A stretch of DNA of 64,000 bases from an uncultured Clostridia bacterium (GTDB lineage: Bacteria; Bacillota; Clostridia; Christensenellales; UBA1242): the NCBI GenBank assembly GCA_944382715.1, contig CALWNC010000001.1, forward strand, positions 54,872-118,871, written 5' to 3'. The notes beneath the pieces were generated by a model, which worked only from the letters and a program-made list of their open reading frames with translations, was not told the origin of the DNA and made no database searches. The translations under genes and the position numbers were made by a program. Each line of letters opens with the position of its first letter. Positions within the stretch are counted from its first letter, which is position 1. Shown here piece after piece: positions 52,470 to 63,062 of the stretch.

Positions 52470-55400
52470 TTATTCTTTGTCATTATCAGCATTTTCAGAA
52501 GTTGAATCAGTAGATTCTGTTTCACTTTCTGATTCTGTTTCAGTCTGATTTGAAGCACCATTAGCACTTGCTAACTTTTTTGTTTTTGCAAATAAAGCAA
52601 CAACACATATAGCAAGTACAGCTGCTACAACTGCTAAAACAACTGTGGCAATGGTTAAAGCTTTTTTAAGTGAAGCAATATCATCAGAATTTGTTTTATC
52701 AGCTTTTTTGAGTTCTTCAATTTGAGCTTTTAATTCATTAATATCAGCTTCATAATCAGCTCTAAGTTCTTCATTTGCTGTTTCAAGAGCATTCTTAATA
52801 GCCTCATCAGCTGCTGTATAAGCATTTGTAAGGTCAGAATTTGTGGTTGATATTGCTTGTTGAAGAGCTTCTTTTAATTTCTCATCAGCTGCTTTATAAG
52901 CTTCTTCAAGTGCTGTTTTTAAAGCTCCATCAGCTGCTTTATAAGCTTCTTCAAGTGCTGCATCAGATGCTAAAAGTTCATCTTTAATTTTGTTATAGTC
53001 AAGCATATCTGCAGTTTCGTATGCTAAATCAATTTCCATAAGTTTATCGTAGCAAGATGCAACCATTGATTTCATAACTTCATCAAAGTTGTGATACATA
53101 CTAAGTAATGCATTTTCAAGAACATAACCTTCTACTGTGAAGTATCCATCACCTACTTGTGCATAAAGTTCTTCGGTAGCTGATTTAAAGTACAAGTAGA
53201 ATAAGAATTTATTAGCGAGATCCTTAAAATCTTCATAAGTATATGGATCATTAATTAAATCTTCAAGATGAGCTTTTTCTTCATCTCCTAATGTATCATA
53301 AAAATCTTCAACTTCTTGAATTGTATAGAAATCATCTTCATTTAATTCAGGATTTCTATCTAAGATATCATTAATTTTATCCGCTGCTTCATCAAGTGAA
53401 GAATAGATATCATCAATATCTTGTCCAATTTGATCAAGTTCAGTAGATTTAAGATTTGCATTTACATAATCAAGTTCATCTTGATCTCTAACTTCACTTC
53501 TAACAAGGAGATTATCAATTCTATCAACAAGTTCATTATATGCAGTTTCTTCAGCAAGTGTAACACCACCTTCTGCGATTGCATCAATTTTTCCGTTTAA
53601 TTCTGTAATAAGAGCATCAAGTCTTTCATAGATTGCATCAATATCAGTACCAATTTGATTAAGTCCTTCTTTGTTAATTAAACCATCAACATAATTGAAT
53701 TCGTCTACATCTGGAAGTTCAGTAGCAAGTCCATCAACTCTAGCTTTAACTTCATCATAAGCAGCTTCTTCTGCAAGTCTAACGTCATCATCAGCAAGAA
53801 TATCAGTAATAACTTTATTGATTTCTTCTACGATTGTATCAAGTTTGTCATAGATTGAATCTAAAGCTGTTTCAATTTCAGTTAAGCCTTCATTGTTGAT
53901 TTTATCAGTAACATATTTAAGTTCATCTTCGTCTTCAACTTCATCAGCTAAATTTTCAATTCTTTCACTAACTGCATTAAATGCATCTTCGTCAGAAAGT
54001 GTAACACCATCTGCTAAGATATCTGAAATGTCACCATTGATTTCGTCAACAATACCATCAAGTCTATCTTTGATTGCTTGTAATTGCTCGCCAATATCAT
54101 CAAGTTCTTCTGATTTAATTGCATCTTGAACATATTTAAGTTCATTTGGATCAGTAATTAATTCATCAAGACCATTTACTTTATCAACGATTGCATTGTA
54201 AACATCTTCTTCACCAAGTGTAACTTTTCCATCTTCTAAAATTGCATCAATTTGATTATTGATATTATCAATAATTGCATCTAGATTACCTGTAATTGCA
54301 TCTAATGCTGTTTTAATGTCACTTAATTCGGTATTTTTAATTCTATCTTGAACATATTTAAGTTCATCTGCATCTTTGATGTTAGTTCCATCAATTGCAA
54401 GTTTTGCAACTTGATCTGCAACTGTTTCATAAGCTTCTTTTTCGTCAAAAGTAACTTGTCCATCAGCTAAGATTGCATCAATTTGATCATTGATATTTTT
54501 AACAATTGCGTCAAGTCTGTCCTTAATTGCTTGAATTTCTTGACCAATTCCAGCAAGCTCTTTAGACTTAATTGCACTTTGAACATATGCAAGTTCTGCT
54601 GGATCTGGAAGTTCTTCTGCAAGTCCATCAACTCTTGTTTGTACAGTTGTATAAGCTGATTCTTCACCAAGAGCAACGCCATCTACTAATATTGCATCAA
54701 TTGCATCATTAATTTCTTTAACAATTCCATCAAGTCTTGATTGAATTGTATTAAGTCCTTCTTTAATTTTTGCAAGACCGTCGTCATCTACTTTATTTCT
54801 AACATATGTAGCTTCGACTTCATCTCTTACCTCTTGATTTGTAAGTAAGTTATTAAGTCTATTAACAATGTTTTCGTATGTTGTTTTTTCTGAAAGAGTA
54901 ACAACATCATCAGCTAAAATTTCTGTAATTTGAGCATTGATTTGATTAACAAGATCATCAAGTCTTGTATATATAGAATCAATACTTGTTTTGATATATG
55001 TTAAATCGTCATTATTTACATTATTTCTAACATATGTAACTTCGTCTGTATCTGCATCTCTTACTTCACTTTCAATATTTTCAAGTCTAGCAACAATTGC
55101 TTTATATGCAGCTTCTTCACCAAGAGCAATATATCTATCTTCTCCAACAATTGCTGCGATATCTTCATCAATATCAGCTACAATTGCGTCGAGTCTTTCT
55201 TTAATTGCTTCAATGTCTGATTTAATTTTAGCAAGATCTTCTGACTTAATTGCACTTTGAACATATTCAAGTTCATCTGCATCAGTAAGTTCTTCTGGAA
55301 GCTTATCAACTTTATCTTGAACAGTTGTGTAAGCAGTTTCTTCACCAAGTTTTACAATTTCGTCTTCTAAGATTGCATCAATAGCATCATTGATTTCTTT

Positions 55401-57275
55401 AATGATTGTGTTAAGTTTATTTTTGATTTCGTCTAAAGCAGTTTTAATGCTAGCAAGTTCTGTTGATTTAATTGCATTTTTAACAAAAGTAAGTTCATCT
55501 TCATCTAAAATGTTTTCACCATCAACTGCAAGATTATTAACTTGTGTTTGAACTGTCTTATAAGCTTCTTCTTCACCAAGAGCAACACCATCAGCTAAGA
55601 TTGCATCAATTTGATCATTGATACCATCAATAACACCTTGAAGTCTTGTGTGAATTGCATCTAAATCTGTTTTGATTTGAGCAAGTTCTGTTGTTTTGAT
55701 TGATTTTTTAACATAAGCAAGTTCTGCTTCATCTAAAATGTTTTCATTGTCAACTTTAAGAGCGTCAACTTGTGCTTGAACTGTCTTATAAGCTTCTTCT
55801 TCACCAAAAGAAACTTTTTCATCAGCTAAGATTGCATCAATTTGACTATTAATACCATCAATAACACCTTGAAGTCTTTTGTAAATTGCATCAATGTCAG
55901 ATTTAATTTGAGCAAGTTCTGTTGATTTAATTAAATTTTGAACATAAGCAAGCTCATCTGCATCAGTGAGAGTAGTTGGAAGTTCGTCTACTTGTGCTTG
56001 AACTGTCTTATAAGCTTCTTCCTCACTAAGTGCAACGCCATCAACTAAGATTGCATCAATTTGACTATTAATATCTTCTACAATAGCATCAAGCTTATCA
56101 TAGATTGCGTCAATAGCATTTTGTGCTGTTGCGATGTAATCATAGTGATATAATTGAACATTACGATAATCTTGTTCATCAACTGGTAATTGGAAGTAAG
56201 CTTTAGCAGTGCTATCGAGTGCTTCAAAGTTTGCTACAATTTCGTCAATTCTATCTTCATCAGAAAGTTTGATTCCACTTGTAATCATTCCACCAAGCTC
56301 GGTGTCAACTTCTGAAATTACGATAGCCATATCAGCTAAAATATCAGTAAGAGCATTTGCAACCTCTGCTTTATTTGTGAAAGTAGAATGAGCAATTACA
56401 TATTCTTGAGCCTCTTCATCAAGGGCGTCATAATCAGCAATTATCTCATCATTTCTATAAGCATCGTTAAATACTACACCGCCATCTCTTGAAAGCATTG
56501 CACCAAGTTCGTCATTGATTTCCGTGATAACCTTATTGATTTTCTCAAATAATTTATCAAGTAAATCTTTAACTGTTGCAACATTTGAATATGTTGAGTT
56601 TTCTTGAACATAAACTTGTGCAGATTCATCAAGTTTATTGTAAGCTTCAATGATACCATCATATGTAGCTTTATCAGCGTAAACAACGCCATCTGTTATC
56701 ATTTCACCAAGAGTTACGTTAATTGAATTAATAACTGCATTAATATCAGCCATAATTAAGTCAAGCTCAGTTTTCAACTCTGCCATTTTACCAAAGCCTT
56801 CAAGAGAGCCAACATAATCTTGTTGATAACTATCTAATGCTAAATAATTATTATTAACACTAGTATAGGTAGCATAGTCTGAGTAAACAACTCCTGTTTC
56901 TCTATCTAAAATACCACCTAATTCATTTACGATTCTGTCTAAGCAGTCATGTGGTGCTTTAAATACTGCCACCCAAATTTCATCAAATCTTGCTTTCGCA
57001 GCAACAACAAGATAATTTTGTTTATCTTCTTCGGTAAGTTGATTATCGTACAAATCTTGTGCTGTAAAATAATCTTCAACCCGTTGTTCGTCAGCAAGAA
57101 GCGATGTGTCATAGTTGTTGAAAGATGTCATAATTGCATTATATTGCTTAGCTTGCTCTGATTCAGCATTTGAAGAGCGAACTACGCCATTGCCAGCAAC
57201 AACACCTACAACAAGGGTAAGACATAAAACAATACCGATTGCCAGTGACCAAATCGATTTCTTGATTTTTGCCAT
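52470..57275 (-). CDS. very large membrane-anchored repeat protein
   Basis: 1601 residues. A signal/anchor segment (about 9-28, LAIGIVLCLTLVVGVVAG) starts the protein. Residues about 115-1310 consist of about 16 repeats of roughly 70-75 residues, each with a form of INDQIDAILADGVALGEEEA, then TVQAQVDGL, a DELAYVQ segment and a helix ending IDAIYERLDAI; it is predicted to be nearly all helical and strongly acidic. A coiled coil with EEAYKAADEKLKEAL repeats (about 1440-1535), a membrane helix (about 1540-1563) and a Glu/Ser-rich tail follow. It looks like a cell-surface stalk or adhesin-like filament held at both ends. It has a near-consensus promoter and AAGGAGATTAAA. No sortase motif or catalytic site. 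Confidence 0.85.
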   Translation of the reverse strand: MAKIKKSIWSLAIGIVLCLTLVVGVVAGNGVVRSSNAESEQAKQYNAIMTSFNNYDTSLLADEQRVEDYFTAQDLYDNQLTEEDKQNYLVVAAKARFDEIWVAVFKAPHDCLDRIVNELGGILDRETGVVYSDYATYTSVNNNYLALDSYQQDYVGSLEGFGKMAELKTELDLIMADINAVINSINVTLGEMITDGVVYADKATYDGIIEAYNKLDESAQVYVQENSTYSNVATVKDLLDKLFEKINKVITEINDELGAMLSRDGGVVFNDAYRNDEIIADYDALDEEAQEYVIAHSTFTNKAEVANALTDILADMAIVISEVDTELGGMITSGIKLSDEDRIDEIVANFEALDSTAKAYFQLPVDEQDYRNVQLYHYDYIATAQNAIDAIYDKLDAIVEDINSQIDAILVDGVALSEEEAYKTVQAQVDELPTTLTDADELAYVQNLIKSTELAQIKSDIDAIYKRLQGVIDGINSQIDAILADEKVSFGEEEAYKTVQAQVDALKVDNENILDEAELAYVKKSIKTTELAQIKTDLDAIHTRLQGVIDGINDQIDAILADGVALGEEEAYKTVQTQVNNLAVDGENILDEDELTFVKNAIKSTELASIKTALDEIKNKLNTIIKEINDAIDAILEDEIVKLGEETAYTTVQDKVDKLPEELTDADELEYVQSAIKSEDLAKIKSDIEAIKERLDAIVADIDEDIAAIVGEDRYIALGEEAAYKAIVARLENIESEVRDADTDEVTYVRNNVNNDDLTYIKTSIDSIYTRLDDLVNQINAQITEILADDVVTLSEKTTYENIVNRLNNLLTNQEVRDEVEATYVRNKVDDDGLAKIKEGLNTIQSRLDGIVKEINDAIDAILVDGVALGEESAYTTVQTRVDGLAEELPDPAELAYVQSAIKSKELAGIGQEIQAIKDRLDAIVKNINDQIDAILADGQVTFDEKEAYETVADQVAKLAIDGTNIKDADELKYVQDRIKNTELSDIKTALDAITGNLDAIIDNINNQIDAILEDGKVTLGEEDVYNAIVDKVNGLDELITDPNELKYVQDAIKSEELDDIGEQLQAIKDRLDGIVDEINGDISDILADGVTLSDEDAFNAVSERIENLADEVEDEDELKYVTDKINNEGLTEIETALDSIYDKLDTIVEEINKVITDILADDDVRLAEEAAYDEVKARVDGLATELPDVDEFNYVDGLINKEGLNQIGTDIDAIYERLDALITELNGKIDAIAEGGVTLAEETAYNELVDRIDNLLVRSEVRDQDELDYVNANLKSTELDQIGQDIDDIYSSLDEAADKINDILDRNPELNEDDFYTIQEVEDFYDTLGDEEKAHLEDLINDPYTYEDFKDLANKFLFYLYFKSATEELYAQVGDGYFTVEGYVLENALLSMYHNFDEVMKSMVASCYDKLMEIDLAYETADMLDYNKIKDELLASDAALEEAYKAADGALKTALEEAYKAADEKLKEALQQAISTTNSDLTNAYTAADEAIKNALETANEELRADYEADINELKAQIEELKKADKTNSDDIASLKKALTIATVVLAVVAAVLAICVVALFAKTKKLASANGASNQTETESESETESTDSTSENADNDKE
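53340..56940 (-). repeat. about 16 tandem repeats within the large surface protein gene
   Basis: The coding repeats are about 73 codons (about 219 bp) long. The central ones (from about 54050 to 56080) are close copies in sequence, whereas the N-terminal three (56085-56940) are older and more divergent. Such arrays change copy number by recombination. Confidence 0.75.
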
Positions 57276-57344
57276 ATTTTAATCTCCTTAATTTTTTTTT
57301 GATGTGATTTGTGCTAAAAATACACAACCTCCACGTACTTATAA

Positions 57345-57373
57345 AGTATAATCATTTCCAAGCTACCTGTCAA
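57345..57373 (-). promoter_or_regulatory. near-consensus promoter of the large repeat protein
   Basis: On the minus strand TTGACA (57368-57373), 17-base spacer, TATACT (57345-57350), giving a leader of about 63 bases. In the region 57374-57728 beyond it I see no gene, only AT-rich DNA. Confidence 0.88.
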
Positions 57374-57728
57374 GACCTTTAAATAAAATACTTTGAGCAA
57401 AATGCACATAAATTTAGTAGAAATTTAGCAAATTATTTAGTAAATTGAAACCCCTTGTTTTTCCATAAAAATACTAACGAAATATACTACTAGAATTGTG
57501 GCTATTTTTTAATATGTAAATAATGCATTTCTAATGACATTTTATTACAAATTAAATTGATGGATATGGCTTGAAAGCTGTTTTAAAAAATGTCTCAACA
57601 ACTATATATATGAAAAATAAAAATCAATATGTTACTTTTTATAAAAACAATTTTTAAAATTTAGTAAAATAATAAAAAATACAAAATTCGACAAATTTAA
57701 AATTTATAAAAAATTTTATTAAAATAAA

Positions 57729-60383
57729 TTACTTTTTAATGGTTCTGCTTTTTGATTTATTTACGGCTCTTTGAATAAGTTTTACAATTTCAACAATGAC
57801 AAGCACACAAACGCCAAGAGCAATTGCAATTAAATATTCACTAACTCCAACAGAGCTAAAACCAAAAGCTTTTGCTAAAAATGGAATTTCACAAACTGCA
57901 GTTGTCAAAATTAAAGTGCCAATTGCCGAAATCCAAAGGACCTTATTTTGATTCTTTATGCCAAAAATGCTACCTCTTTGAGAACGCATATTAAAGCTGT
58001 GGAAGATTTCTGCCATTGACATTGTTAAAAATGCCATAGTCATTCCGTGGGCACTTTCAGCAAATCCCCAAGTTCCATATTCAATGTAGTGACCAATAAA
58101 GAAAGAAATTAATGTAAGCACTGTAACCATAAAACCTTGATACAAAATATCAATGCCCATACCATTAGCAAATATGCCAGCTTTAGCATCTCTTGGTTTT
58201 TGTTTCATAATATCTTTTTCAGATTTTTCCATACCAAGAGCAAGGGCAGGAATACAGTCAGTAACAAGATTAATCCAAAGCAAGTGAACAGGTTTTAAAA
58301 TTGTAAAACCTAAAAGTGAAGCAATAAATATACTTAAAACTTCACTTAAGTTTGAAGCAAGCAAATATTGAATAGCCTTGCGGATATTGTTGTAAATTCT
58401 TCTGCCTTCTTCAACTGCACCGACTATGGTTGCAAAGTTGTCATCAGTTAAAACCATATCGGCAACATTTTTAGTAACATCAGTGCCGGTAATTCCCATA
58501 CCAACGCCAATGTCGGCAGACTTTATAGATGGAGCATCGTTAACGCCGTCACCTGTCATCGCAGTAACAAATCCAGCAGATCTCCATGCATTTACAATAC
58601 GGGTTTTGTGTTCTGGTTGAACTCTCGCATAAACGCTAATATTTCTGAACTCTTTTTCAAATTCTTCATCACTCATTCTGCCAAGTTCAAGACCTGTAAT
58701 AGCACGCGTGTTGCCATCTAAAATTCCAAGTTCGTTTGCAATTGCAACGGCTGTATCAATGTGGTCGCCCGTTATCATAATTGGACGAATACCAGCCTCT
58801 CTACACTTAACAATTGCATCTTTAACCTCAGGTCTAACGGGGTCAATCATACCAACAAGACCAATAAAGCACATATCCTTTTCAAGATCACCAGTTTCAA
58901 GCGATGCAGGCATTTCTTGATAAACTCTCTGTGCACACGCAAGTACTCTCAGTGCCTTGTCTGCCATTGCCTTGTTCGCATCTAAAATCTTTTCACGAAC
59001 TTCATCTGTCATTGGCTTAACTTCGCCACCTTCTAAATAATGAGTGCAAAGGTCAACAACTACATCAGGAGCACCTTTTGTATACTGAACAAATTCATTC
59101 TCAGCCTTATGAATGGTACTCATCATTTTTCGCATTGAATCAAATGGTGCTTCACCTACTCTTGGTAATTTTTGTTTTAAATCATTTTTGTTAAGCTCAA
59201 GTGAATTAGCATAAGCAACAAGTGCAGCTTCGGTTGGTTCACCAGTAATTGATTTATCTTCATTAATTTCAGCATCCGAACATAAAGCCATGGCTTCTGC
59301 AATCTTGGCCTCATCATCACCAAAGTGGTCAACAACTGTCATTTTGTTTTGGGTTAAAGTACCAGTCTTATCAGAGCAGATAATTTGTGCACAACCTAAA
59401 GTTTCAACTGCCGTAAGTTTTCGGATAATTGCATTTCGCTTAGACATATTAGTTACGCCAATTGATAAAACAACGGTTACAACGGCTGCAAGTCCTTCAG
59501 GAATGGCAGCGACAGCAAGAGAAACTGCTATCATAAATGAACTTAGTATTGTATCAAAATCAAAGCCACCAGCTCTAATAACTTGAACTGAGAATACTAT
59601 TAAACAGATTCCGAGAACCAAATATGTCAAGACTTTTGAAAGTTGACTAAGTTTCTTTTGAAGTGGGGTTTCACCCTCTTCTGCTTGAGCAAGTGCACCG
59701 GCAATCTTTCCCATTTCGGTATTCATACCAGTAGCAGTCACAACCATTGTTGCTCTACCATAAACAACAGTGCTTCCCATATAGACCATATTCTTACGGT
59801 CGCCAAGTGGAACGTCCAATTGGCTGTCAACGGATATTTTTTCACTAATTTTATTAACAGGAACTGACTCACCGGTTAGTGCTGCCTCTTCAACTTTCAA
59901 GCTTGCCTGATCTATAATTCTTCCATCGGCAGGAACTGCATCTCCAGCTTCTAGCAATACTATATCTCCCACAACCAAGTCTTCACTGTGGATAACTTTA
60001 ACTTGTCCGTCACGCATAACTTTTGAAGTAGACGCCGACATTTGTTGTAGTGCTTCAATCGCCTTTTCAGCTTTACTTTCTTGATAAACCCCCAAAATGG
60101 CATTGATTAATACAACTGCCAAAATGATAATTACATCTGCAAAGCTTTCATTTTCAATAACTGCCAAAATACCACTTACTAGTGCTGCAACTAGCAAAAT
60201 AATAATCATTGGGTCTGCAAGCTGTTCTAAAAATCTTCTAACAATAGATTTCCCCTTAGCAGCAACAAGCTTATTCTTGCCATTAATTTCAAGCCTAGTA
60301 TTTGCTTTTTCTTCGCTTAGACCCTCTGTTGAAGATTTTACTTCCTGCAAAACCTCTTCTTTTTCAGCATCATAAAATCTCAT
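57729..60383 (-). CDS. P-type cation-transporting ATPase (calcium/manganese type)
   Basis: 884 residues, the length of PMCA/SERCA-like bacterial pumps. Motifs: actuator TGES in EEAALTGESVPV (about 174), M4 AAIPEGLAAVVTVVLS (about 291), phosphorylation site CSDKTGTLTQNK (about 336), and hinge TGDGVNDAPSIKSADIGVGM (about 607-626). An N-terminal cation ATPase domain and ten membrane helices are inferred from the layout. It exports divalent cations; the Mn2+ riboswitch in front suggests Mn2+ export. AAGGAGAAAAAA precedes the ATG. Confidence 0.93.
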   Translation of the reverse strand: MRFYDAEKEEVLQEVKSSTEGLSEEKANTRLEINGKNKLVAAKGKSIVRRFLEQLADPMIIILLVAALVSGILAVIENESFADVIIILAVVLINAILGVYQESKAEKAIEALQQMSASTSKVMRDGQVKVIHSEDLVVGDIVLLEAGDAVPADGRIIDQASLKVEEAALTGESVPVNKISEKISVDSQLDVPLGDRKNMVYMGSTVVYGRATMVVTATGMNTEMGKIAGALAQAEEGETPLQKKLSQLSKVLTYLVLGICLIVFSVQVIRAGGFDFDTILSSFMIAVSLAVAAIPEGLAAVVTVVLSIGVTNMSKRNAIIRKLTAVETLGCAQIICSDKTGTLTQNKMTVVDHFGDDEAKIAEAMALCSDAEINEDKSITGEPTEAALVAYANSLELNKNDLKQKLPRVGEAPFDSMRKMMSTIHKAENEFVQYTKGAPDVVVDLCTHYLEGGEVKPMTDEVREKILDANKAMADKALRVLACAQRVYQEMPASLETGDLEKDMCFIGLVGMIDPVRPEVKDAIVKCREAGIRPIMITGDHIDTAVAIANELGILDGNTRAITGLELGRMSDEEFEKEFRNISVYARVQPEHKTRIVNAWRSAGFVTAMTGDGVNDAPSIKSADIGVGMGITGTDVTKNVADMVLTDDNFATIVGAVEEGRRIYNNIRKAIQYLLASNLSEVLSIFIASLLGFTILKPVHLLWINLVTDCIPALALGMEKSEKDIMKQKPRDAKAGIFANGMGIDILYQGFMVTVLTLISFFIGHYIEYGTWGFAESAHGMTMAFLTMSMAEIFHSFNMRSQRGSIFGIKNQNKVLWISAIGTLILTTAVCEIPFLAKAFGFSSVGVSEYLIAIALGVCVLVIVEIVKLIQRAVNKSKSRTIKK

Positions 60384-60409
60384 TTTTTTCTCCTTAAATA
60401 TTTTTACAA

Positions 60410-60541
60410 AATAAAAAACCCATTAAGCCATGCCTTTTTGTGCATAGGTAAATGAGTCTCGCAATTTAAAACAAGCCAAGCCGATGACGGCGTGTTGACT
60501 GACTTGCTACGCAAAACGCTTGCTACTCCCTCACAGGAATT
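60410..60541 (-). promoter_or_regulatory. yybP-ykoY (Mn2+) riboswitch with terminator
   Basis: On the minus strand the marks are GTGAGGGAGTAGC, CGCCGTCATCGGC and GCGAGACTCATTT, which match the yybP-ykoY family. The switch part is clear: GTGAG can pair with CTCAT (ligand-bound P1), or ACTCATT...CCTATGC can pair with GCATGG...AATGGGT to form a terminator (60410-60457) ending in TTTTTTATTTT. Binding of Mn2+ should free read-through and switch the pump on. Confidence 0.88.
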
Positions 60542-60553
60542 TTATTTGAACTA

Positions 60554-60583
60554 ATTTTATCATAATATGATACTTATTGTCAA
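60554..60583 (-). promoter_or_regulatory. promoter of the Mn2+ riboswitch / P-type ATPase
   Basis: On the minus strand TTGACA (60578-60583), 18-base spacer, TAAAAT (60554-60559), just before the riboswitch. Confidence 0.65.
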
Positions 60584-61172
60584 TTAGTTACAAAAATGAA
60601 AATGAAAAATTATTAGACTATGGGTTAGTATTTTATATTATTTGAACAACATAAAAAAATAAATCATTGCAAAGCAAAATATTTTCTCTTAAAATTTATT
60701 CTTTAATTAATTATTCTAAATTGTATTGTTTTAGTTTCTTTTATATTTTTTTTACAAAATACAAAATTATAATAATAAATTTAAATTAATAAATTTAGAA
60801 TAATTGCTTATTATAATTAAAAATAATTCTATAGAATAAAAACCATATTATATCAAAAGAATTAATAAAATTTATTTTACCTACAATGATAGAGTAAAAA
60901 TTTAATTTTTAAAAGTAGAGAAATATAATTAAATAACTAAAAACATCTACAAATTAAATTATTTTCAATTAAAAATTAAAGATTTTTATAAATTAAAAAA
61001 CCATAAATTAATATTTAATCAACTATAATTTTAGTATAATTTTAAGTTAAATCTAATTTTCAAAATTAAGATGAACTTATTTATAATTTGTAATAAATCT
61101 ATAAAATTATAAATTACTTATTTTGGTTAAACTCTATTAAACAAACTATTTATAATTTTCAAACTAGCAAGA
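60584..61172. other. 590-bp AT-rich region without a gene
   Basis: Extremely A/T-rich; no open frame of note, no RNA or repeat recognised. It separates the P-type ATPase from accessory-looking DNA on its right. Confidence 0.6.
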
Positions 61173-61212
61173 AAAAATAGAAAAGATATGAATTATCTTT
61201 TCTATTTTTTTT
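61173..61212 (-). terminator. terminator of the 573-residue protein gene
   Basis: aaaaaatagaaaagata, 5-base loop and its full complement, followed by a T-run on the minus strand; overlaps the stop. Confidence 0.85.
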
Positions 61213-62932
61213 ACTCACTGACCTTTTCTTTACATACATTGCGAGATTCTGGCCTATCAAAAACTGGATATAAATATTCCTTCATAGGCTCATGTTTATC
61301 ATTATTTTGTTGTTCATAAAGTTCCTTTTCTATTTTTATAATTGGAATATTAAATGCAGATGCAGAAAGTATATCTCGTTTAGAAGGCTCCCCAATACAT
61401 ATAATGACATTTGGATTTAGTGTCCCATTTTGTAAACTATTATCTGTTTTAAATGTAATCTCATTATAATGATCTGTTTCTTGCATAAATTCTTGTGGAT
61501 TTATATATCTCTGTTGAAAAACCTTTCTATCCTTTCTTATAGCTATATAACGCTGTCCCGTTTGACCATCACGAGTTGTGGCAGAAAGTAAGTCAGCATT
61601 TTGAAAACTGAAATAACCAAATACAACTCTTCCTCCATTTGCAAAGGTAACTAAGTGAGATTGGTCAATAAGTGTACAACAAATTGTTGATGAGTTTTTT
61701 CTACGATTATAATAACTTTCTCTTATTTCCTCTTTCGTATCTCCTGAAACCTGTTGTGTATGAGCAAGAATATAAAATCTTTCTTGATTAGGAGTTTGTT
61801 TTTCAATTTTATATACTGGAACTTTAATATTCTCACATTCTAAATAATCTGACTTTATTCCTTCAAATATACTTTTACCTGTATCAGTTATGCAATCTTC
61901 CAGTGAATCATAAAAGATTCCTTTCGCAGTTTGAACTTCTTTATTGAACAAATTATAAAATTCTATTCCGTTGGCTTCTAATCTCTCAACCTTTTGGTAT
62001 AAAGATTTTATTTGCTTTGTTATTGTTTGTTCATAATCTTGTGATTCAGTCTTTATCTTAAAAAAGTCTTTAACTTCTTTTAAATAATCATAAAGTGAAG
62101 CTAAATGGACTTTGTATTCTTCATTAGAATCAGCATAGTTTAAGATTGTTTCAATACTTAAAACTGCATTGTAAGAATTTTCTCTAAACATTAAATCTGA
62201 AAGTGCATTTTGAACTGTTTTTAATGACATTTTAGATGAATTTTGCAAAATTTTAAGTTTTTCACTTTTTCTTTGCAAGATTAAATCATCTCCTAAATTA
62301 TATCTTTCTACCAAATAATAAAAATCAGTAGATTCCATAGTTTCTGCAATCTTTGCTTTAATATCTTTTTTAGTTAATAATTGTAATACACTTTCACGAT
62401 TGGCATTTATGTCAAAATTACCATTATTTAAAATTGATGAGATGAAATTATTGAGATCTTCTTCATTTAATTCTCCAATTTGATTTAACACCTCAGCAAA
62501 TGAAGTACTGTCTAATGAAACAGATAGTGCAACTAAAAAATTACCAGCTTTACCATTTTTTAATTGACTAAAACGAGATACTGCAACATTTACAATCAAT
62601 TTTCTATCTTCATTTGGCAATGTTTCAATAATCTTAGACGCATTTTCATTTCCCATAATTATAAGGTATTCGAGGAATTTTAATTGTAAATTAGATGAAT
62701 GATTTGAACTATCTGAATATTTTTTAAATATCTCATTTATATCTAGTTTCAAAAAATTAAGCATTCTATTAATATTAATTGTATATGGTGACTTAATTGC
62801 TTCAGATAAAAACTCATAATCAAATGCTTTTACATAGTCATCAATAGAATATCTATGTACATAATAATTACTATACCTTACATAATTTAATTTCTCTGCT
62901 AATGTCATACTTAAAATATTTTTCTTTTCCAT
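61211..62932 (-). CDS. unrecognised 573-residue protein, possible element cargo
   Basis: Starts at MEKKNILSMT behind GGAGAATGATT; the longer frame has no ribosome site. The first 270 residues are helical (many Leu/Asn/Ser helices such as LNDLIEFLIS types), followed by a coiled-coil part (about 285-330). A distinct C-terminal domain (about 370-555) has alternating strands: PVYKIEKQTPNQERFYILAH, VVFGYFSFQNADLL, HYNEITFKTDNS, and PNVIICIGEPSKRDILSASA. I recall similar C-terminal modules (HYNE..., PDYI... ) in uncharacterised large proteins of gut Firmicutes but cannot name a family. It lies beside a decayed recombinase and an att-like repeat, so it may be mobile-element cargo. Confidence 0.6.
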   Translation of the reverse strand: MEKKNILSMTLAEKLNYVRYSNYYVHRYSIDDYVKAFDYEFLSEAIKSPYTININRMLNFLKLDINEIFKKYSDSSNHSSNLQLKFLEYLIIMGNENASKIIETLPNEDRKLIVNVAVSRFSQLKNGKAGNFLVALSVSLDSTSFAEVLNQIGELNEEDLNNFISSILNNGNFDINANRESVLQLLTKKDIKAKIAETMESTDFYYLVERYNLGDDLILQRKSEKLKILQNSSKMSLKTVQNALSDLMFRENSYNAVLSIETILNYADSNEEYKVHLASLYDYLKEVKDFFKIKTESQDYEQTITKQIKSLYQKVERLEANGIEFYNLFNKEVQTAKGIFYDSLEDCITDTGKSIFEGIKSDYLECENIKVPVYKIEKQTPNQERFYILAHTQQVSGDTKEEIRESYYNRRKNSSTICCTLIDQSHLVTFANGGRVVFGYFSFQNADLLSATTRDGQTGQRYIAIRKDRKVFQQRYINPQEFMQETDHYNEITFKTDNSLQNGTLNPNVIICIGEPSKRDILSASAFNIPIIKIEKELYEQQNNDKHEPMKEYLYPVFDRPESRNVCKEKVSE

Positions 62933-63062
62933 AATCATTCTCCACTTAACAAATCTTAATGAAATCAAATAAAATTTTACTATTATATGCAATTATATCA
63001 TTATTTTAAATTATTTCAATACTTTTTTATTAAATAGATAAACAATAGCAAATTTTTACATT

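Noticed and set aside
53893..56391. Several Ser/Ile-rich plus-strand frames across the repeat gene
   Set aside because: They are reverse-strand shadows of the acidic repeats and recur with the repeat period.
52470..57275. Tandem DNA repeats as a CRISPR-like or satellite array
   Set aside because: The repeats are in frame, about 219 bp long and vary by codon; they encode protein repeats. No CRISPR-type short repeat/spacer pattern was seen anywhere in the window.
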